Shown here: one piece after another, positions 1 to 8,570 of the stretch | How the letters are laid out: the number at the start of each line of letters is the position of its first letter | Numbering within the stretch: the first letter of the stretch is position 1 | Assembly: GCF_001281315.1 (NCBI RefSeq) | Contig: NZ_CP012479.1 | Span: forward strand, 2,666,001 to 2,730,000 | DNA: 64,000 bases | Direction of reading: 5' to 3' | Source of the DNA: Arthrobacter sp. ERGS1:01 | GTDB lineage: Bacteria > Actinomycetota > Actinomycetes > Actinomycetales > Micrococcaceae | The notes under the pieces: model-generated | The model's database searches: none | Told to the model about the DNA's origin: nothing | What the model saw: only the letters and a program-made list of their open reading frames with translations | Program-made: the position numbers and the translations under genes

Positions 1-607
1 ACCGTTCCGGGCCGGCCACATAAGCCAGCGAGGTGTGGCCCAGGGCGGCCAGATGGCGGACGGCGTCGGTGACGCCGGCGTCCGTGTCGGCAACGAGGGA
101 ATGGACGCCATCCACGGAGCGGTTGATGACCGCAATCGGTTTGTCTGCGGCCAGGAGTCGGATTTCGTCGTCGGAGAGGCGCGGACTGGCCAGGATGATG
201 CCATCCGCAGTGGCCAGCATGCGTTGGGCGGCCCGCATTTCAAGCTCGGCTGACTCGGCGGACTCGGCAAGGACCAACGTGTAGTCGCGCTCACTGGCGG
301 CGGCCTCGGCGCCGCGGATCACGTCAAAGTAGGCGGGGTTGGTGATGTCGGAAACGATCAGCCCGATCGTGTTGGTGCGCCCCGTGGGCAGGGCCCGGGC
401 AAAGACGTTGACCCGGTAGTTCAGTTGCGCCGCGGCATCCTCGATCTTCTTCTGGGTCTTTGCCGAAACCCTGCCGGGTTTGCTCAGCGCCCGGGACACC
501 GTGGAGGGGTTCACTTCGGCAAGCGCGGCGATGTCGTAGATCGTGGGTGCGGATTTGCCGCCGCGGTGTTTTGCGGCGTCGAGGGGTGAAGTGGGTGTGT
601 CGCTCAA
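1..607 (-). CDS. LacI-family transcriptional regulator (C-terminus outside window)
   Basis: The reading frame stays open to the window edge, so the C-terminal part is missing. I start it at TTG 607, which has a GGAGGA ribosome site six bases upstream. The first 60 or so residues hold a LacI helix-turn-helix (TIYDIAALAEVNPSTVSRAL) followed by a hinge, and then a periplasmic-binding-protein-like effector domain (IGLIVSDITNPAYFDVIRG). It follows the oxidoreductase gene at 705-1871 on the same strand, separated by a strong hairpin, and so probably regulates the sugar-type operon upstream of it. It shares the STVSRAL recognition helix with the LacI protein at 10771-11793, so the two may bind related operators. 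The effector is unknown. Confidence 0.9.
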   Translation of the reverse strand, partial: MSDTPTSPLDAAKHRGGKSAPTIYDIAALAEVNPSTVSRALSKPGRVSAKTQKKIEDAAAQLNYRVNVFARALPTGRTNTIGLIVSDITNPAYFDVIRGAEAAASERDYTLVLAESAESAELEMRAAQRMLATADGIILASPRLSDDEIRLLAADKPIAVINRSVDGVHSLVADTDAGVTDAVRHLAALGHTSLAYVAGPER

Positions 608-649
608 GAAGGTCCTCCGGCGGTAGCTGCAACTGCCATCGTAACCCGG

Positions 650-685
650 CAGAGGGGCCGGATATCGGCATATCCGGCCCCTCTG
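650..685 (-). terminator. Hairpin terminator after the catabolic operon
   Basis: A perfect 16-bp stem (AGAGGGGCCGGATAT and its complement, plus one closing pair) with a 4-base loop lies just after the stop of the oxidoreductase gene. No long T-run follows on the minus strand, so it may attenuate rather than fully terminate transcription into the LacI gene. Confidence 0.6.
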
Positions 686-704
686 TTGAACTATTCGCCG
701 CCCA

Positions 705-1871
705 CTAGGCGCGTTCGGGGTACTTGCCCTCTTCGCGGATGCGCTTGTTGAGCAGGGACAGGAATTCGTCCTCGTCGAAGTCCAGGCCCACTTCTTCGCC
801 CTTCCAGCTGGAAAGGTGGATGGCGTTGGCCAAACGGACCCCGTTGATGCCGTCGGAGCCCGGTGCCAGCAACGGCGTCCCGTCCAGGACGTTCGCCGCA
901 AAGTTCTCCAGGACGCCGGCATGCTGGGCACCCCACTGCGAATCGAACTCGATGACCTCGGTGGTCAGGTAGTCGTCCATGTTCAGCTGGCCCGTGAACA
1001 GGCGCATGACGTCGGACATGTCCATACCCTTGCTGAGCTCGCGCTCGGGCTTCTTCAACCGGGTCACGGTGGCGGTCTTGGAGCCCTCCACCACGATCTT
1101 GCCCTGGTCTCCGAGGATCTCGAAGCGGTCGGTGCCGGCCATGTCGTGCGTGGCCGTGACGAAGGTGCCCGTGGCGCCGTTGCCGTAGTCGACAATGGCC
1201 GTGACCTCGTCCTCCACCGCGATGTCCCGGCGGAAGCCGTAGGAGACCTTGGAGAAGACGGACTTCGGCACGCCGCAGATCCACTGCCACAGGTCCAGCT
1301 GGTGCGGAGCCTGGTTGACCAGGACGCCGCCGCCCTCGCCGCCCCAGGTGGCGCGCCAGGCGCTGGAGTCGTAGTATCCCTGCGGACGCCACCAGGTGGT
1401 GATGATCCAGTTGGTGCGCAGGATGTTGCCGATCTCGCCGTTGTCGACGATCTCCTTCAGGCGCTTGTACAGCGGGTTGTTGCGCTGGTTGAACATGATC
1501 CCGAAGGACAGTTCCGGCTTGCTCGCGGCGAACTCGTTCAGTTCCTTGACCTGCTTGGTGTAGACGCCGGCCGGCTTCTCCACGAGGGCGTGGATGTCGC
1601 GCTTGAGCGCGGCGATGCCGATTTCCGGGTGCAGGTAGTGCGGGACGCAGGTGACGACGGCGTCGACGTCGCCGCTGTCCAGCATGGTCACATAGTCGTC
1701 GTAGACGTGCACATCGGGGTAGTTCTCGCCGGCGAGGTCACGCTTGGCGGAATCGGTGTCGGCGATGGCGCCGATCACCGTGTTCGGGACTTTGCCTTCC
1801 GCGATCAACTTGGCGTACATGCCGCCCTGCTGGCCGAGTCCGATAATGCCGAGGCGTAGTTTCTTGCTCAC
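705..1871 (-). CDS. Gfo/Idh/MocA-family NAD(P)-dependent oxidoreductase
   Basis: This 388-residue protein has an N-terminal Rossmann motif (LGIIGLGQQGG, residues 6-16), the family EKP motif near residue 97 (ALVEKPAG), and the substrate-side motif GGGVLVNQAPHQLDLWQW near residues 183-200, whose His is the usual catalytic residue. The start is GTG 1871 with an AAGGAA ribosome site. Family members oxidise or reduce a sugar or inositol hydroxyl, often at C3. It is the last enzyme gene of the operon that begins with the solute-binding protein at 8252, and a second family member lies at 8571-9578. The pairing with TIM-barrel isomerases suggests a 3-keto-sugar pathway; the exact substrate cannot be read from the sequence. 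Confidence 0.9.
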   Translation of the reverse strand: MSKKLRLGIIGLGQQGGMYAKLIAEGKVPNTVIGAIADTDSAKRDLAGENYPDVHVYDDYVTMLDSGDVDAVVTCVPHYLHPEIGIAALKRDIHALVEKPAGVYTKQVKELNEFAASKPELSFGIMFNQRNNPLYKRLKEIVDNGEIGNILRTNWIITTWWRPQGYYDSSAWRATWGGEGGGVLVNQAPHQLDLWQWICGVPKSVFSKVSYGFRRDIAVEDEVTAIVDYGNGATGTFVTATHDMAGTDRFEILGDQGKIVVEGSKTATVTRLKKPERELSKGMDMSDVMRLFTGQLNMDDYLTTEVIEFDSQWGAQHAGVLENFAANVLDGTPLLAPGSDGINGVRLANAIHLSSWKGEEVGLDFDEDEFLSLLNKRIREEGKYPERA

Positions 1872-1908
1872 TTGTATCGTTTCCTTTTCGTTGCTGAAGT
1901 TCTTTGTG

Positions 1909-2014
1909 CGGTGATTGAGCTTGTCGAAATCACAGGTCTCGCTCCCCAGCCGCTCCCACTGCTCGCAAGCTCGCAGCGGGCCCCTCGCGGCCGTGGGCCC
2001 AGGCTCGACCAGCG
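1909..2014. repeat. Possible dispersed REP-like intergenic element
   Basis: This 144-bp gap inside the operon holds TGATTGAGCTTGTCGAAATCA at one end and CTCGACCAGCG at the other, with GC-rich hairpin sequence between (GCTCGCAAGCTCGCAGCGGG). Elements carrying the GAGCTTGTCGAAA core are, as far as I recall, dispersed in Arthrobacter-type genomes. No second copy was noticed in this window. Confidence 0.4.
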
Positions 2015-2015
2015 G

Positions 2016-2876
2016 TCAGAAGCGGTCTTTGAAGCCCATTGCGACCAGGTTGTCGTGGGAGGTTTGCAGTGCTTCCCACACCGTGCGCCCGTAGAGCTCG
2101 TCCTGCTCAACGAGCAGGTACTGTGCGCCGGCGGCCTCCGCGGCGGGCACGATCGAGGCGAAATCGAGGTTGCCCTCGCCCACCTCGGCGAACTGGACCA
2201 CGTTCTTGAATTCGGTCATGAAGCCGGCGAAGTCGCCGGTGTCGAGCATCCCGAACGCCTCCTCGGCAAGGGCGCCGATCCGGTAGTCCTTCAGGTGCAC
2301 CATCGCGGTGCGGCCGGCGTACTTCTCCAGGGTGCGGACCGGGTCGAGGCCGCCGCGCTGGACCCAGTGCACATCGATTTCCAGGCCCATGGCCGGGGAG
2401 TTTTCGTTGATGATGTCCAGCATGTATTTGCCGTTGAACTTCGCGAACTCGATGTGGTGGTTGTGGTAATAGAGGCTGATGCCGTGCTCGGCGAGCCGTT
2501 CGGCGTAGCTGTTGGTCTCCTTGGCGAAGTCCACCACGGCGTCGATCGACTTCATGGCCGGGAACGGCAACATGCCGATGCGCAGCAAGTTCGTGTCCAG
2601 GCGCTTGGCATCGTCCACGATCTTCTCGAAGTCGTCCTTGAGGGATTCCCCCGGCCGTCCCACCGGCTTTTCCATCATGACGGACAACGAGGCCACGTCC
2701 ATTCCCAGTTCGCTTTGGGCGCGGTCCAGTTCCGCAACATTTTCCGGTGTCATCGGGATTTGTGAAATCTCGACGGCGTTGTAGCCGATCTCGCTGACCT
2801 TGCGGAGGGTGTCGAACGCACCCGCCTCGGCAAAGCTGTCCTTGAGCATCATTGCTTGTACGCCTATTACGGCCAC
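2016..2876 (-). CDS. Sugar phosphate isomerase/epimerase family TIM-barrel protein
   Basis: The protein is 286 residues, of AP-endonuclease-2/xylose-isomerase-like fold. The start is GTG 2876, chosen because GGAGG sits six bases upstream and conservation begins there (GVQAMMLKDSF). Family features seen are LYYHNHHIEF, GLEIDVHWVQRGG and MVHLKDY, whose His/Glu/Asp residues form the metal site, and a C-terminal LLVEQDEL strand with the last metal-ligand Glu. Proteins of this family next to Gfo/Idh/MocA enzymes act as isomerases, epimerases or lyase/hydratases on keto-sugars. It lies between the transporter ATPase gene and the oxidoreductase gene on the same strand. A specific substrate is not assigned. 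Confidence 0.88.
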   Translation of the reverse strand: MAVIGVQAMMLKDSFAEAGAFDTLRKVSEIGYNAVEISQIPMTPENVAELDRAQSELGMDVASLSVMMEKPVGRPGESLKDDFEKIVDDAKRLDTNLLRIGMLPFPAMKSIDAVVDFAKETNSYAERLAEHGISLYYHNHHIEFAKFNGKYMLDIINENSPAMGLEIDVHWVQRGGLDPVRTLEKYAGRTAMVHLKDYRIGALAEEAFGMLDTGDFAGFMTEFKNVVQFAEVGEGNLDFASIVPAAEAAGAQYLLVEQDELYGRTVWEALQTSHDNLVAMGFKDRF

Positions 2877-2953
2877 GTCATTCCTCCATTGATGGTGGCT
2901 TCCGGGTGGAAGCCGTTGTTCCTTGTGGGTAATTCCTTCAAGTGTCCCGCCGG

Positions 2954-3841
2954 TCAGACCGGCAGGCCAGCCTGAACATCTTGTTGGCGCTGGATTTCCA
3001 GCAACCGGTGCCTGTCCGCCCGCCGCTTTTCCTGCCGGTCCGGGTCGGGCACGGGGGAAGCGAGCAACAGGCGCTGGGTGTAGGGGTGCTCCGGATCCGT
3101 CGTGACCTGCCGGGCGCCGCCTTGTTCGACGATTTCCCCGTGGTACATGACGGCGACGCGGTGGCTGATGTGCCGGACCACGTCCAGGTCGTGGGAGACG
3201 AACAGGTAGGAGACTCCGGTGTCGCGCTGGATCTGCAGGAACAAATCCAGGACCACGGCCTGGGTGGAGAGGTCCAGTGCGCTGACGGGCTCGTCGCACA
3301 CGATCAGCTTCGGGGACAGGGCCAGGGCCCGGGCGATGGCCACGCGCTGGCGCTGGCCGCCGCTGAATTCGCGCGGCAGCCTCTCGACGGCGTCGGATGG
3401 CAGGCCCACCTGGTCCAGCAGCTCCTTGACCCGTTTGCGTGCCGCAGCCGGTTCCTGGCCCTGGACCTTCAGCGGCTCCGCCAGGATGTCGCCAATCTGC
3501 AGGGCCGGGTTCAAGGAGGTGTAAGGGTCCTGAAAAACCACCTGCAGGTCCTTGCCAAGCCGGCGGCGCTCGGTTCGGCTGGCATGACTGATGTCGTTGC
3601 CCTCAAAAGTGATGGTGCCCCGGGTGACTGGCGCAAGGCCCAAGACGGCCCTGCCCAGGGTGGTCTTGCCCGAGCCGGACTCCCCCACCAGGCCCAGGGT
3701 CTCGCCCGGCTTGATGGAAATGTTGATGTCGGTCAGAGCCCTGAATGGCTTGCGCCGAAAACCCTTCAACGGGTATTCAACATCGAGACCGGTTACTGTG
3801 AGCAGCTCTGAACCGGTGCCCGGAACTTCAGTGGTGTTCAC
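2954..3841 (-). CDS. Oligopeptide/dipeptide-type ABC transporter ATP-binding protein (OppF/DppF-like)
   Basis: This 295-residue cytoplasmic ATPase has Walker A GESGSGKTT (near residue 54), the Q-loop VFQDPYTSLNP typical of the OppF class, signature FSGGQRQRVAIARAL, Walker B LIVCDEPVSALD and the H-loop VSHDLDVV. The C-terminal oligopeptide-transporter segment (DPEHPYTQRLLLASPVPDP) is present. Its start overlaps the stop of the fused permease-ATPase gene by ATGA, implying coupled translation. It is the second ATPase of the importer. Although the family is named for peptides, the neighbours are sugar enzymes, so a glycoside or oligosaccharide substrate is likely here. Confidence 0.93.
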   Translation of the reverse strand: MNTTEVPGTGSELLTVTGLDVEYPLKGFRRKPFRALTDINISIKPGETLGLVGESGSGKTTLGRAVLGLAPVTRGTITFEGNDISHASRTERRRLGKDLQVVFQDPYTSLNPALQIGDILAEPLKVQGQEPAAARKRVKELLDQVGLPSDAVERLPREFSGGQRQRVAIARALALSPKLIVCDEPVSALDLSTQAVVLDLFLQIQRDTGVSYLFVSHDLDVVRHISHRVAVMYHGEIVEQGGARQVTTDPEHPYTQRLLLASPVPDPDRQEKRRADRHRLLEIQRQQDVQAGLPV

Positions 3842-5709
3842 AGTGCCATCTCCTTCTCATCGGGATTGTCGCCACGTGCTGCTGCCTGCGCGGCGGTGAT
3901 GCCGGCGGACACCAGCATGGTCATGGGTTCCTTGCCTTCAAGCATGGAGCCCAGGAGCTTTTGTGTGTAGGGGTCCTTCGGGTTGCGCAGAATGTCGCGG
4001 ACATCCCCTTCTTCAACCATCCGGCCATTTTGCATGACAGCCACCCGGTCGCACAGATCGGCCACCACGCCGAAGTTGTGAGTCACCAGGATCACGCCCA
4101 CGCCGAGGCGCATTTGCAAGTCCCGAATCAAGTCCAAAACGTCGGCTTGGACCGTGACGTCAAGGGCCGTGGTGGGCTCATCGGCGATGATCAGGTCCGG
4201 TTCGCAGCTGATGGCCCCGGCGATCAGCACGCGCTGCGCCATTCCGCCGGAGACCTCGTGCGGGTACGCATCAAAGGTCTTTTGCGGGAACCGAATGCCG
4301 ACGTCGTCGAGCAGTTGGAGGGCGCGCTTTCTGGCCTCGCCCTTGGAAATCTTCAGCACACGCACCATGGGCGTGACCAACTGGTAGCCGATGGTAAAGG
4401 CAGGGTCCAGGTTGCTCATGGGTTCCTGGGGGATATAGGAAATCCGTTTGCCCCGGAAGTCGCTGAGCCGTGCCTGGCTCACGCGATCGTCCGTCGGCGC
4501 AACCGTGTACTGGCCGTCAAACTGGATGCTGCCCGCCACGATCCGGGCGTTGTCGGGAAGCAATCCAAGGATCGAGAAGGCGGTCTGGGATTTGCCGGAA
4601 CCGGATTCACCAACAATGCCCAGCACTTCACCGCGGTCCACATGGAAGGAGACATCGTCGACGACCTTCTTAATGGAACCGTCCGCCTGCGGGTAGCCCA
4701 CGCCCAGGTGGGACACCCTGACCAGGTGGTGCTCAGTGCCGGTCTCGACGGTGGCCGCATTAGTGCGGTCGGGGCGCTTCCGGCTCGCGGCCAGGGCGGC
4801 CTGTGCGGAATTGCTTCCCCGCTTGGGTGCCTTGATCTTTTCGGCATCTTCGAGCGCATCACGGATGGCGTTGCCCAACAATACAAGGGCGCCGATGGTC
4901 AGGCCAATTGCCAGGGCGGGCCAGACCAGCAGGAGCGGGCTGAGGTAGATGTTCTTGAAGCCCTCATTGAGCATGACGCCCCAGGTGGCCACGGCGGGGT
5001 CACCCAGGCCCAGGAACTCCAAACCGGACTGGATGGCGATGGCGACGCCGCAGATAACAGCGGTTTGGATGATGATCGGTGCGCGTACCACCGAGAAGAT
5101 GTGGCGGGAAATGATGGTGGCGTCGCTGAGGCCGGCCACTCGGGCGGCATCAACATAGAGCTCGTTGCGGACCGACTGCACGGCGGTGCGCGTCAGGCGG
5201 AAGTAGCCGGGGCTGATCAGGATGCCAAACGCGACCATGGAGATCCAGACGGACGGGCCGAGGGCCGCGCGGACGGTCAGGAGCACGATGATGCCGGGCA
5301 GGCTCATGAGGACGTTGACCACCCAGTTCGCAACGGCGTCGAACTTGCCGCCGTAGTATCCAGCGATGAGGCCGGAGGGCAGGCCGATGGCGATGGCGAC
5401 CGCGGCGCACAACAGGGCCGACAGCAACGTGGTGCGGGCGCCGAACACGAGGCGGCTCCACACGTCCCGTCCGACGCTGTCGGTGCCGAGGAGGTTGACG
5501 GCGTCGCCGGAGGCCAGCGTCTTGCCGATGTTGGCGAAGTTCGGGTCGAAGGGGGCCAGCAGGTTGGCGAAAACTGCCAGGACGATCATGAACAAGATCA
5601 CGACGATGGCGGACAGGCCCAGCGGGTTCTTGAGGATCTTCACAATGACGTGGGACCGGACGACCGTCCCGGTTTGGCCGACGAGCTCGGCGGGTTGGGT
5701 CAGGCTCAT
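3838..5709 (-). CDS. Fused ABC transporter permease (DppC-like) and ATP-binding protein (DppD-like)
   Basis: This 623-residue protein joins two subunits that are usually separate. Residues 1-290 form a DppC-type permease with about six membrane helices and the EAA-like loop around VDAARVAGLSDATIISRHI. After a charged linker (about 290-335), residues 340-620 form an ABC ATPase with Walker A GESGSGKSQT, Q-loop YIPQEPMSNLDP, signature VSGGMAQRVLIAGAI and Walker B LIIADEPTTALD. It overlaps the upstream permease gene by four bases and the downstream ATPase gene by four bases. Such permease-ATPase fusions occur in Actinobacteria. It is an intact open frame, not a sequencing artefact. Confidence 0.93.
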   Translation of the reverse strand: MSLTQPAELVGQTGTVVRSHVIVKILKNPLGLSAIVVILFMIVLAVFANLLAPFDPNFANIGKTLASGDAVNLLGTDSVGRDVWSRLVFGARTTLLSALLCAAVAIAIGLPSGLIAGYYGGKFDAVANWVVNVLMSLPGIIVLLTVRAALGPSVWISMVAFGILISPGYFRLTRTAVQSVRNELYVDAARVAGLSDATIISRHIFSVVRAPIIIQTAVICGVAIAIQSGLEFLGLGDPAVATWGVMLNEGFKNIYLSPLLLVWPALAIGLTIGALVLLGNAIRDALEDAEKIKAPKRGSNSAQAALAASRKRPDRTNAATVETGTEHHLVRVSHLGVGYPQADGSIKKVVDDVSFHVDRGEVLGIVGESGSGKSQTAFSILGLLPDNARIVAGSIQFDGQYTVAPTDDRVSQARLSDFRGKRISYIPQEPMSNLDPAFTIGYQLVTPMVRVLKISKGEARKRALQLLDDVGIRFPQKTFDAYPHEVSGGMAQRVLIAGAISCEPDLIIADEPTTALDVTVQADVLDLIRDLQMRLGVGVILVTHNFGVVADLCDRVAVMQNGRMVEEGDVRDILRNPKDPYTQKLLGSMLEGKEPMTMLVSAGITAAQAAARGDNPDEKEMAL

Positions 5710-6647
5710 GACACACGCACCTTGGGGTTCAGCCAGCCGTTGATGAGGTCCACCAACAGGTTGACGATGATGACGATGATGACCGTGTACAGCACCACGC
5801 CCATGACGAGCGGGATGTCGCCGGTGCTGGTGGACTGTACGGCCAGCGCGCCCATGCCGGGCAGCGCAAAGATTTGTTCGATGATGACGACGCCGCCGAG
5901 CATGCCCACGAATTTCAGGCTGAGTACAGTCAGCCCTGCGGGCGCGGCACTGCGCAGCACATGCTTGAGAATGATTTCCCGTTCGGAGATGCCGCGGCTG
6001 CGAAGTGTGCGGACATAGTCCTTTTCCAGCTGCTTAATGACGGCGCTGCGGATCTGCTGGGCGATGCTGGCGATGCCGTTGATGAGCAGGGCAATGACGG
6101 GCAGTGTCATCGAAGCCACCCAGGCGGACGCACCGGCATCCGGGGCGATACTGCTGGTGGCCGGGAACCACTTCAGGCTGATGGCAAAGACCGAGACCAG
6201 CACGATGGCCAGAACAAAGTCGGGGATCGCGTCGCCCACCACTGCGGCACCCTGGACCATGCGGTCGATCCAGCCGCGCTTGACGGCGGCTGCGACTCCC
6301 AGGAGGGTCGCCACGATGGCGATACAGACAATGGAGACACTGACGAGCGTCAGGGTGATGGGCAGGCGGGTGGTGATGGCGCTGATCACCGGTTCGGACG
6401 TAAACCACGAGGCACCAAAGTCACCGTGGAGGGCGTTTGAGGCCCATTCGAAGTAACGGGTCAGCAGTGGCCGGTGCAGTCCCAGCTCAACTTCCTTGGC
6501 CGCCACCTGTTCCGGGCTGGCGGATTCGCCCAGGATGTTGCGGGCGATGTTGGCGCTGGAGAAATACAGGAGGCAAAAAGTGACAAAGGATATTGCGACA
6601 AGCACCGAGATGCCCGAGACAATTCGTTTGAGGATGAAGGTAACCAT
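5706..6647 (-). CDS. ABC transporter permease (DppB/OppB-like)
   Basis: This 313-residue integral membrane protein has the N-terminal helix and KRIVSGISVLVAISFVTFCLLYF signature of the DppB family, about six transmembrane helices, and the cytoplasmic loop DYVRTLRSRGISEREIILKHVLRSAA that docks on the ATPase. It pairs with the permease half of the fused protein downstream (ATGA overlap). The gap to the solute-binding protein gene is 75 bp, so the two are probably co-transcribed. It forms the membrane channel of the importer whose expression is predicted to be controlled by the operator at 8364-8385. Confidence 0.93.
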   Translation of the reverse strand: MVTFILKRIVSGISVLVAISFVTFCLLYFSSANIARNILGESASPEQVAAKEVELGLHRPLLTRYFEWASNALHGDFGASWFTSEPVISAITTRLPITLTLVSVSIVCIAIVATLLGVAAAVKRGWIDRMVQGAAVVGDAIPDFVLAIVLVSVFAISLKWFPATSSIAPDAGASAWVASMTLPVIALLINGIASIAQQIRSAVIKQLEKDYVRTLRSRGISEREIILKHVLRSAAPAGLTVLSLKFVGMLGGVVIIEQIFALPGMGALAVQSTSTGDIPLVMGVVLYTVIIVIIVNLLVDLINGWLNPKVRVS

Positions 6648-6722
6648 GGGGTGCTCCCGGTGGAGGGGGTCAAGGATGGAAGGGTGTGCCGGGGGCGGTG
6701 GCCGCCCCCGGCACGTGCGCTG

Positions 6723-8252
6723 CTACTTTGCGGGCGCGTAGTTGTAGATGGACGGGACGGCCTGCTGCAGCTGCGGCGTGACGTCGATCTTCTTGTTGCT
6801 GAAGTACATCTGGTTGATGCGGAACAGCGGGGCAAACCAGGCGTTCTTGGTGATGTAGTCGTTGACGGCCTTGGCCTTCTCCCCGCTCTGCTCGCCGGCA
6901 TTTTGGACGGCATCGATCAGGGTTGTCAGCTCAGGGGTCTGGGTCTTGAACGGGTTGTACAAGGCAGTGGTGGAGATCATCTGGTTGATGGCAACCCACG
7001 GCTCGCCCTGGTAGAGCTGGAACGGCGCCGCCGCGAACTTGCCGCCCGCCATGTCCGGGACAATATTGGCCGGCGGGACAGTTTCCGCCTGCACCTTGAT
7101 GCCGATGTCACCGAGCTGCTGGGTAATGACCGCAACGATGCTCTCGTAGCCGGAGAACACCGGAATCGTCAGGGTGAAGCCATTGGCGTATCCGGCCTCG
7201 GCCAGCAGTGACTTGGCCTTGGCGGGGTCATACGGGTAGGTGTTGTCCAGATCCTGGACGAACGCGCCGCTGGCGGGGCCAAACACCTGGTTCGTCACCG
7301 TTCCCTCGCCGAGGTACTGCTGGGCCAGGATGGTCTTGCGGTCAAAGGCGTAGTTGATGGCCTGGCGAACCTTGACGTTAGCCAAAGCCGGGTTCATCTT
7401 GCCGTCACGGTCGAAGAGCAGCAGGCCCTGCCAGTCCGTCTGGTACTTGTGGGCCACCATGCCGGCGGCTTCGGCCTGCTTGCCCGTCTTGGGGTCCAGC
7501 AGCCCGGCGTCAACCTGGCCGGAGACAAGGGCGTTGGTACGTGCAGTCAGGTCAACCAGGTACTTGATGGTGATCTTGTCGAACTTCTGCAGATCCTTGT
7601 CCCAGTAGCCGGCACGCTTGGTGAAGACGTACTGCGAACCCTTGACGGAATCCTTGGCGTCGAAGACGTAGGGACCGGAGCCGTCGGGGGCCGTCTTGAT
7701 GCCGGGGGTCCCGATGGCCTTGGGGCTTGCCTGCAGGCCCAGGGCCTGGGTCAGGTAGTAGGTGAACGCCGGGTCGGGGGCGTTCAAGGTGATGGCCACG
7801 GTGGCCGCGTCCACCACGGCGACGCTCTTGATGGAGGCACCCTGGTAGGAGTCCTGGCCGTTGGCCGTCTTGAAGTGGTCCAGGTTGGCCTTGGCGGCCG
7901 TGGCGTCGAACTTCGTGCCGTCGCTAAAGGTGACGTCTGTGCGCAGCTTGAGCGTCAGGACGGTCTGGTCCTTGTTGTACTCCCACGACGTGGCAAGCAT
8001 CGGATCGAGCTTGCCATCGGGTGCCCGGCGGATGAGCGTGTCATAGGCTGCCTGATAGAACGGCATGGTGTGCCCGATGTGCGCATCCGTCGGGTCGAAC
8101 GTCTTCAAATCCTGAACACTTGCGAGAGTGAGCGTCGTTGCCGGAGCGCCCGCGGCGCCACCGCCGGCCGTGCCGCCACCGCCACAGGCGGTCAGGGCAA
8201 TCGTTGCCGCTGCAATGGCGGCCACTGCAGCGTATTTTGGACCAAACTTCAT
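6723..8252 (-). CDS. Family-5 extracellular solute-binding lipoprotein of the ABC importer
   Basis: This 509-residue protein begins with a lipoprotein signal peptide (basic start, hydrophobic stretch, lipobox LTAC with Cys at about 22) followed by a flexible Gly/Ala segment. The rest is an SBP_bac_5 fold: TLASVQDLKTFDPTDAH near the N-terminus, LTLKLRTDVTFSDGTKFDA, and VRQAINYAFDRKTI in the second lobe. GAGGAG lies six bases before ATG 8252. It is the first gene of the large operon and the substrate-recognition component of the importer. The family binds peptides, nickel or oligosaccharides; the sugar-enzyme neighbours favour a carbohydrate or glycoside. Confidence 0.93.
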   Translation of the reverse strand: MKFGPKYAAVAAIAAATIALTACGGGGTAGGGAAGAPATTLTLASVQDLKTFDPTDAHIGHTMPFYQAAYDTLIRRAPDGKLDPMLATSWEYNKDQTVLTLKLRTDVTFSDGTKFDATAAKANLDHFKTANGQDSYQGASIKSVAVVDAATVAITLNAPDPAFTYYLTQALGLQASPKAIGTPGIKTAPDGSGPYVFDAKDSVKGSQYVFTKRAGYWDKDLQKFDKITIKYLVDLTARTNALVSGQVDAGLLDPKTGKQAEAAGMVAHKYQTDWQGLLLFDRDGKMNPALANVKVRQAINYAFDRKTILAQQYLGEGTVTNQVFGPASGAFVQDLDNTYPYDPAKAKSLLAEAGYANGFTLTIPVFSGYESIVAVITQQLGDIGIKVQAETVPPANIVPDMAGGKFAAAPFQLYQGEPWVAINQMISTTALYNPFKTQTPELTTLIDAVQNAGEQSGEKAKAVNDYITKNAWFAPLFRINQMYFSNKKIDVTPQLQQAVPSIYNYAPAK

Positions 8253-8343
8253 TGTTGGCTCCTCGGTTCCTATAAGGGACGGATGTCGGAATAAGCGGAA
8301 AACTTATGTGTGGCGTGTGCCACATTTCCCCCGTGTGAAGATC

Positions 8344-8385
8344 ACATTACGGGGGTTGGCAGTTTTTGGCAACCGATTGTCAAAA
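8344..8385 (-). promoter_or_regulatory. Predicted promoter of the importer operon with overlapping LacI-type operator
   Basis: On the minus strand, TTGCCA (8367-8372) and TAATGT (8344-8349) are spaced by 17 bases. The -35 box lies inside a 22-bp near-palindrome at 8364-8385: half-sites TTTTGGCAA and TTGTCAAAA around a four-base CCGA centre. A central CG pair is typical of LacI-family operators. A near-identical site is found at 10641-10662 with the same offset to its promoter. Confidence 0.75.
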
Positions 8386-8510
8386 GATTCCGGGAAAGTT
8401 TGCATTTTGTGTCGGAGGATCAGAAAAATTCTCTTCAAACTTGGTCTCTGTGGATGACAACCGCTTGTTTGGATGCCTTACAAAGCGTCACATCGGCGGC
8501 AGCCCACAAG

Positions 8511-8542
8511 CCAAAATGGGCCCCGAACGGGGCCCATTTTGG
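8511..8542 (-). terminator. Terminator of the second catabolic operon
   Basis: A perfect 14-bp stem (CCAAAATGGGCCCC and its complement) with loop GAAC follows the stop of the oxidoreductase gene at 8571. Confidence 0.7.
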
Positions 8543-8570
8543 GAGGGGAAAGGCTAAGTCGATGAAATGG

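Larger units (their letters stand above)
8253..8570. other. Intergenic region between the two catabolic operons
   Basis: This 318-bp gap holds the 5' leader and predicted promoter/operator of the importer operon (8344-8385) and the terminator of the second operon (8511-8542). The leader also has a small hairpin (TGTGGC...GCCACA, 8309-8324). No coding sequence is supported. Confidence 0.7.

Noticed and set aside
2877..3299. N-terminal extension of the isomerase frame to 3299
   Set aside because: It overlaps the ABC ATPase gene, is rich in Arg/Pro as in shadow frames, and the true GTG start at 2876 has a good ribosome site.
3961..6018. A 685-residue plus-strand frame across the transporter genes
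   Set aside because: It is opposite to clearly conserved permease and ATPase genes; it lacks any family motif and reflects GC-rich codon bias.
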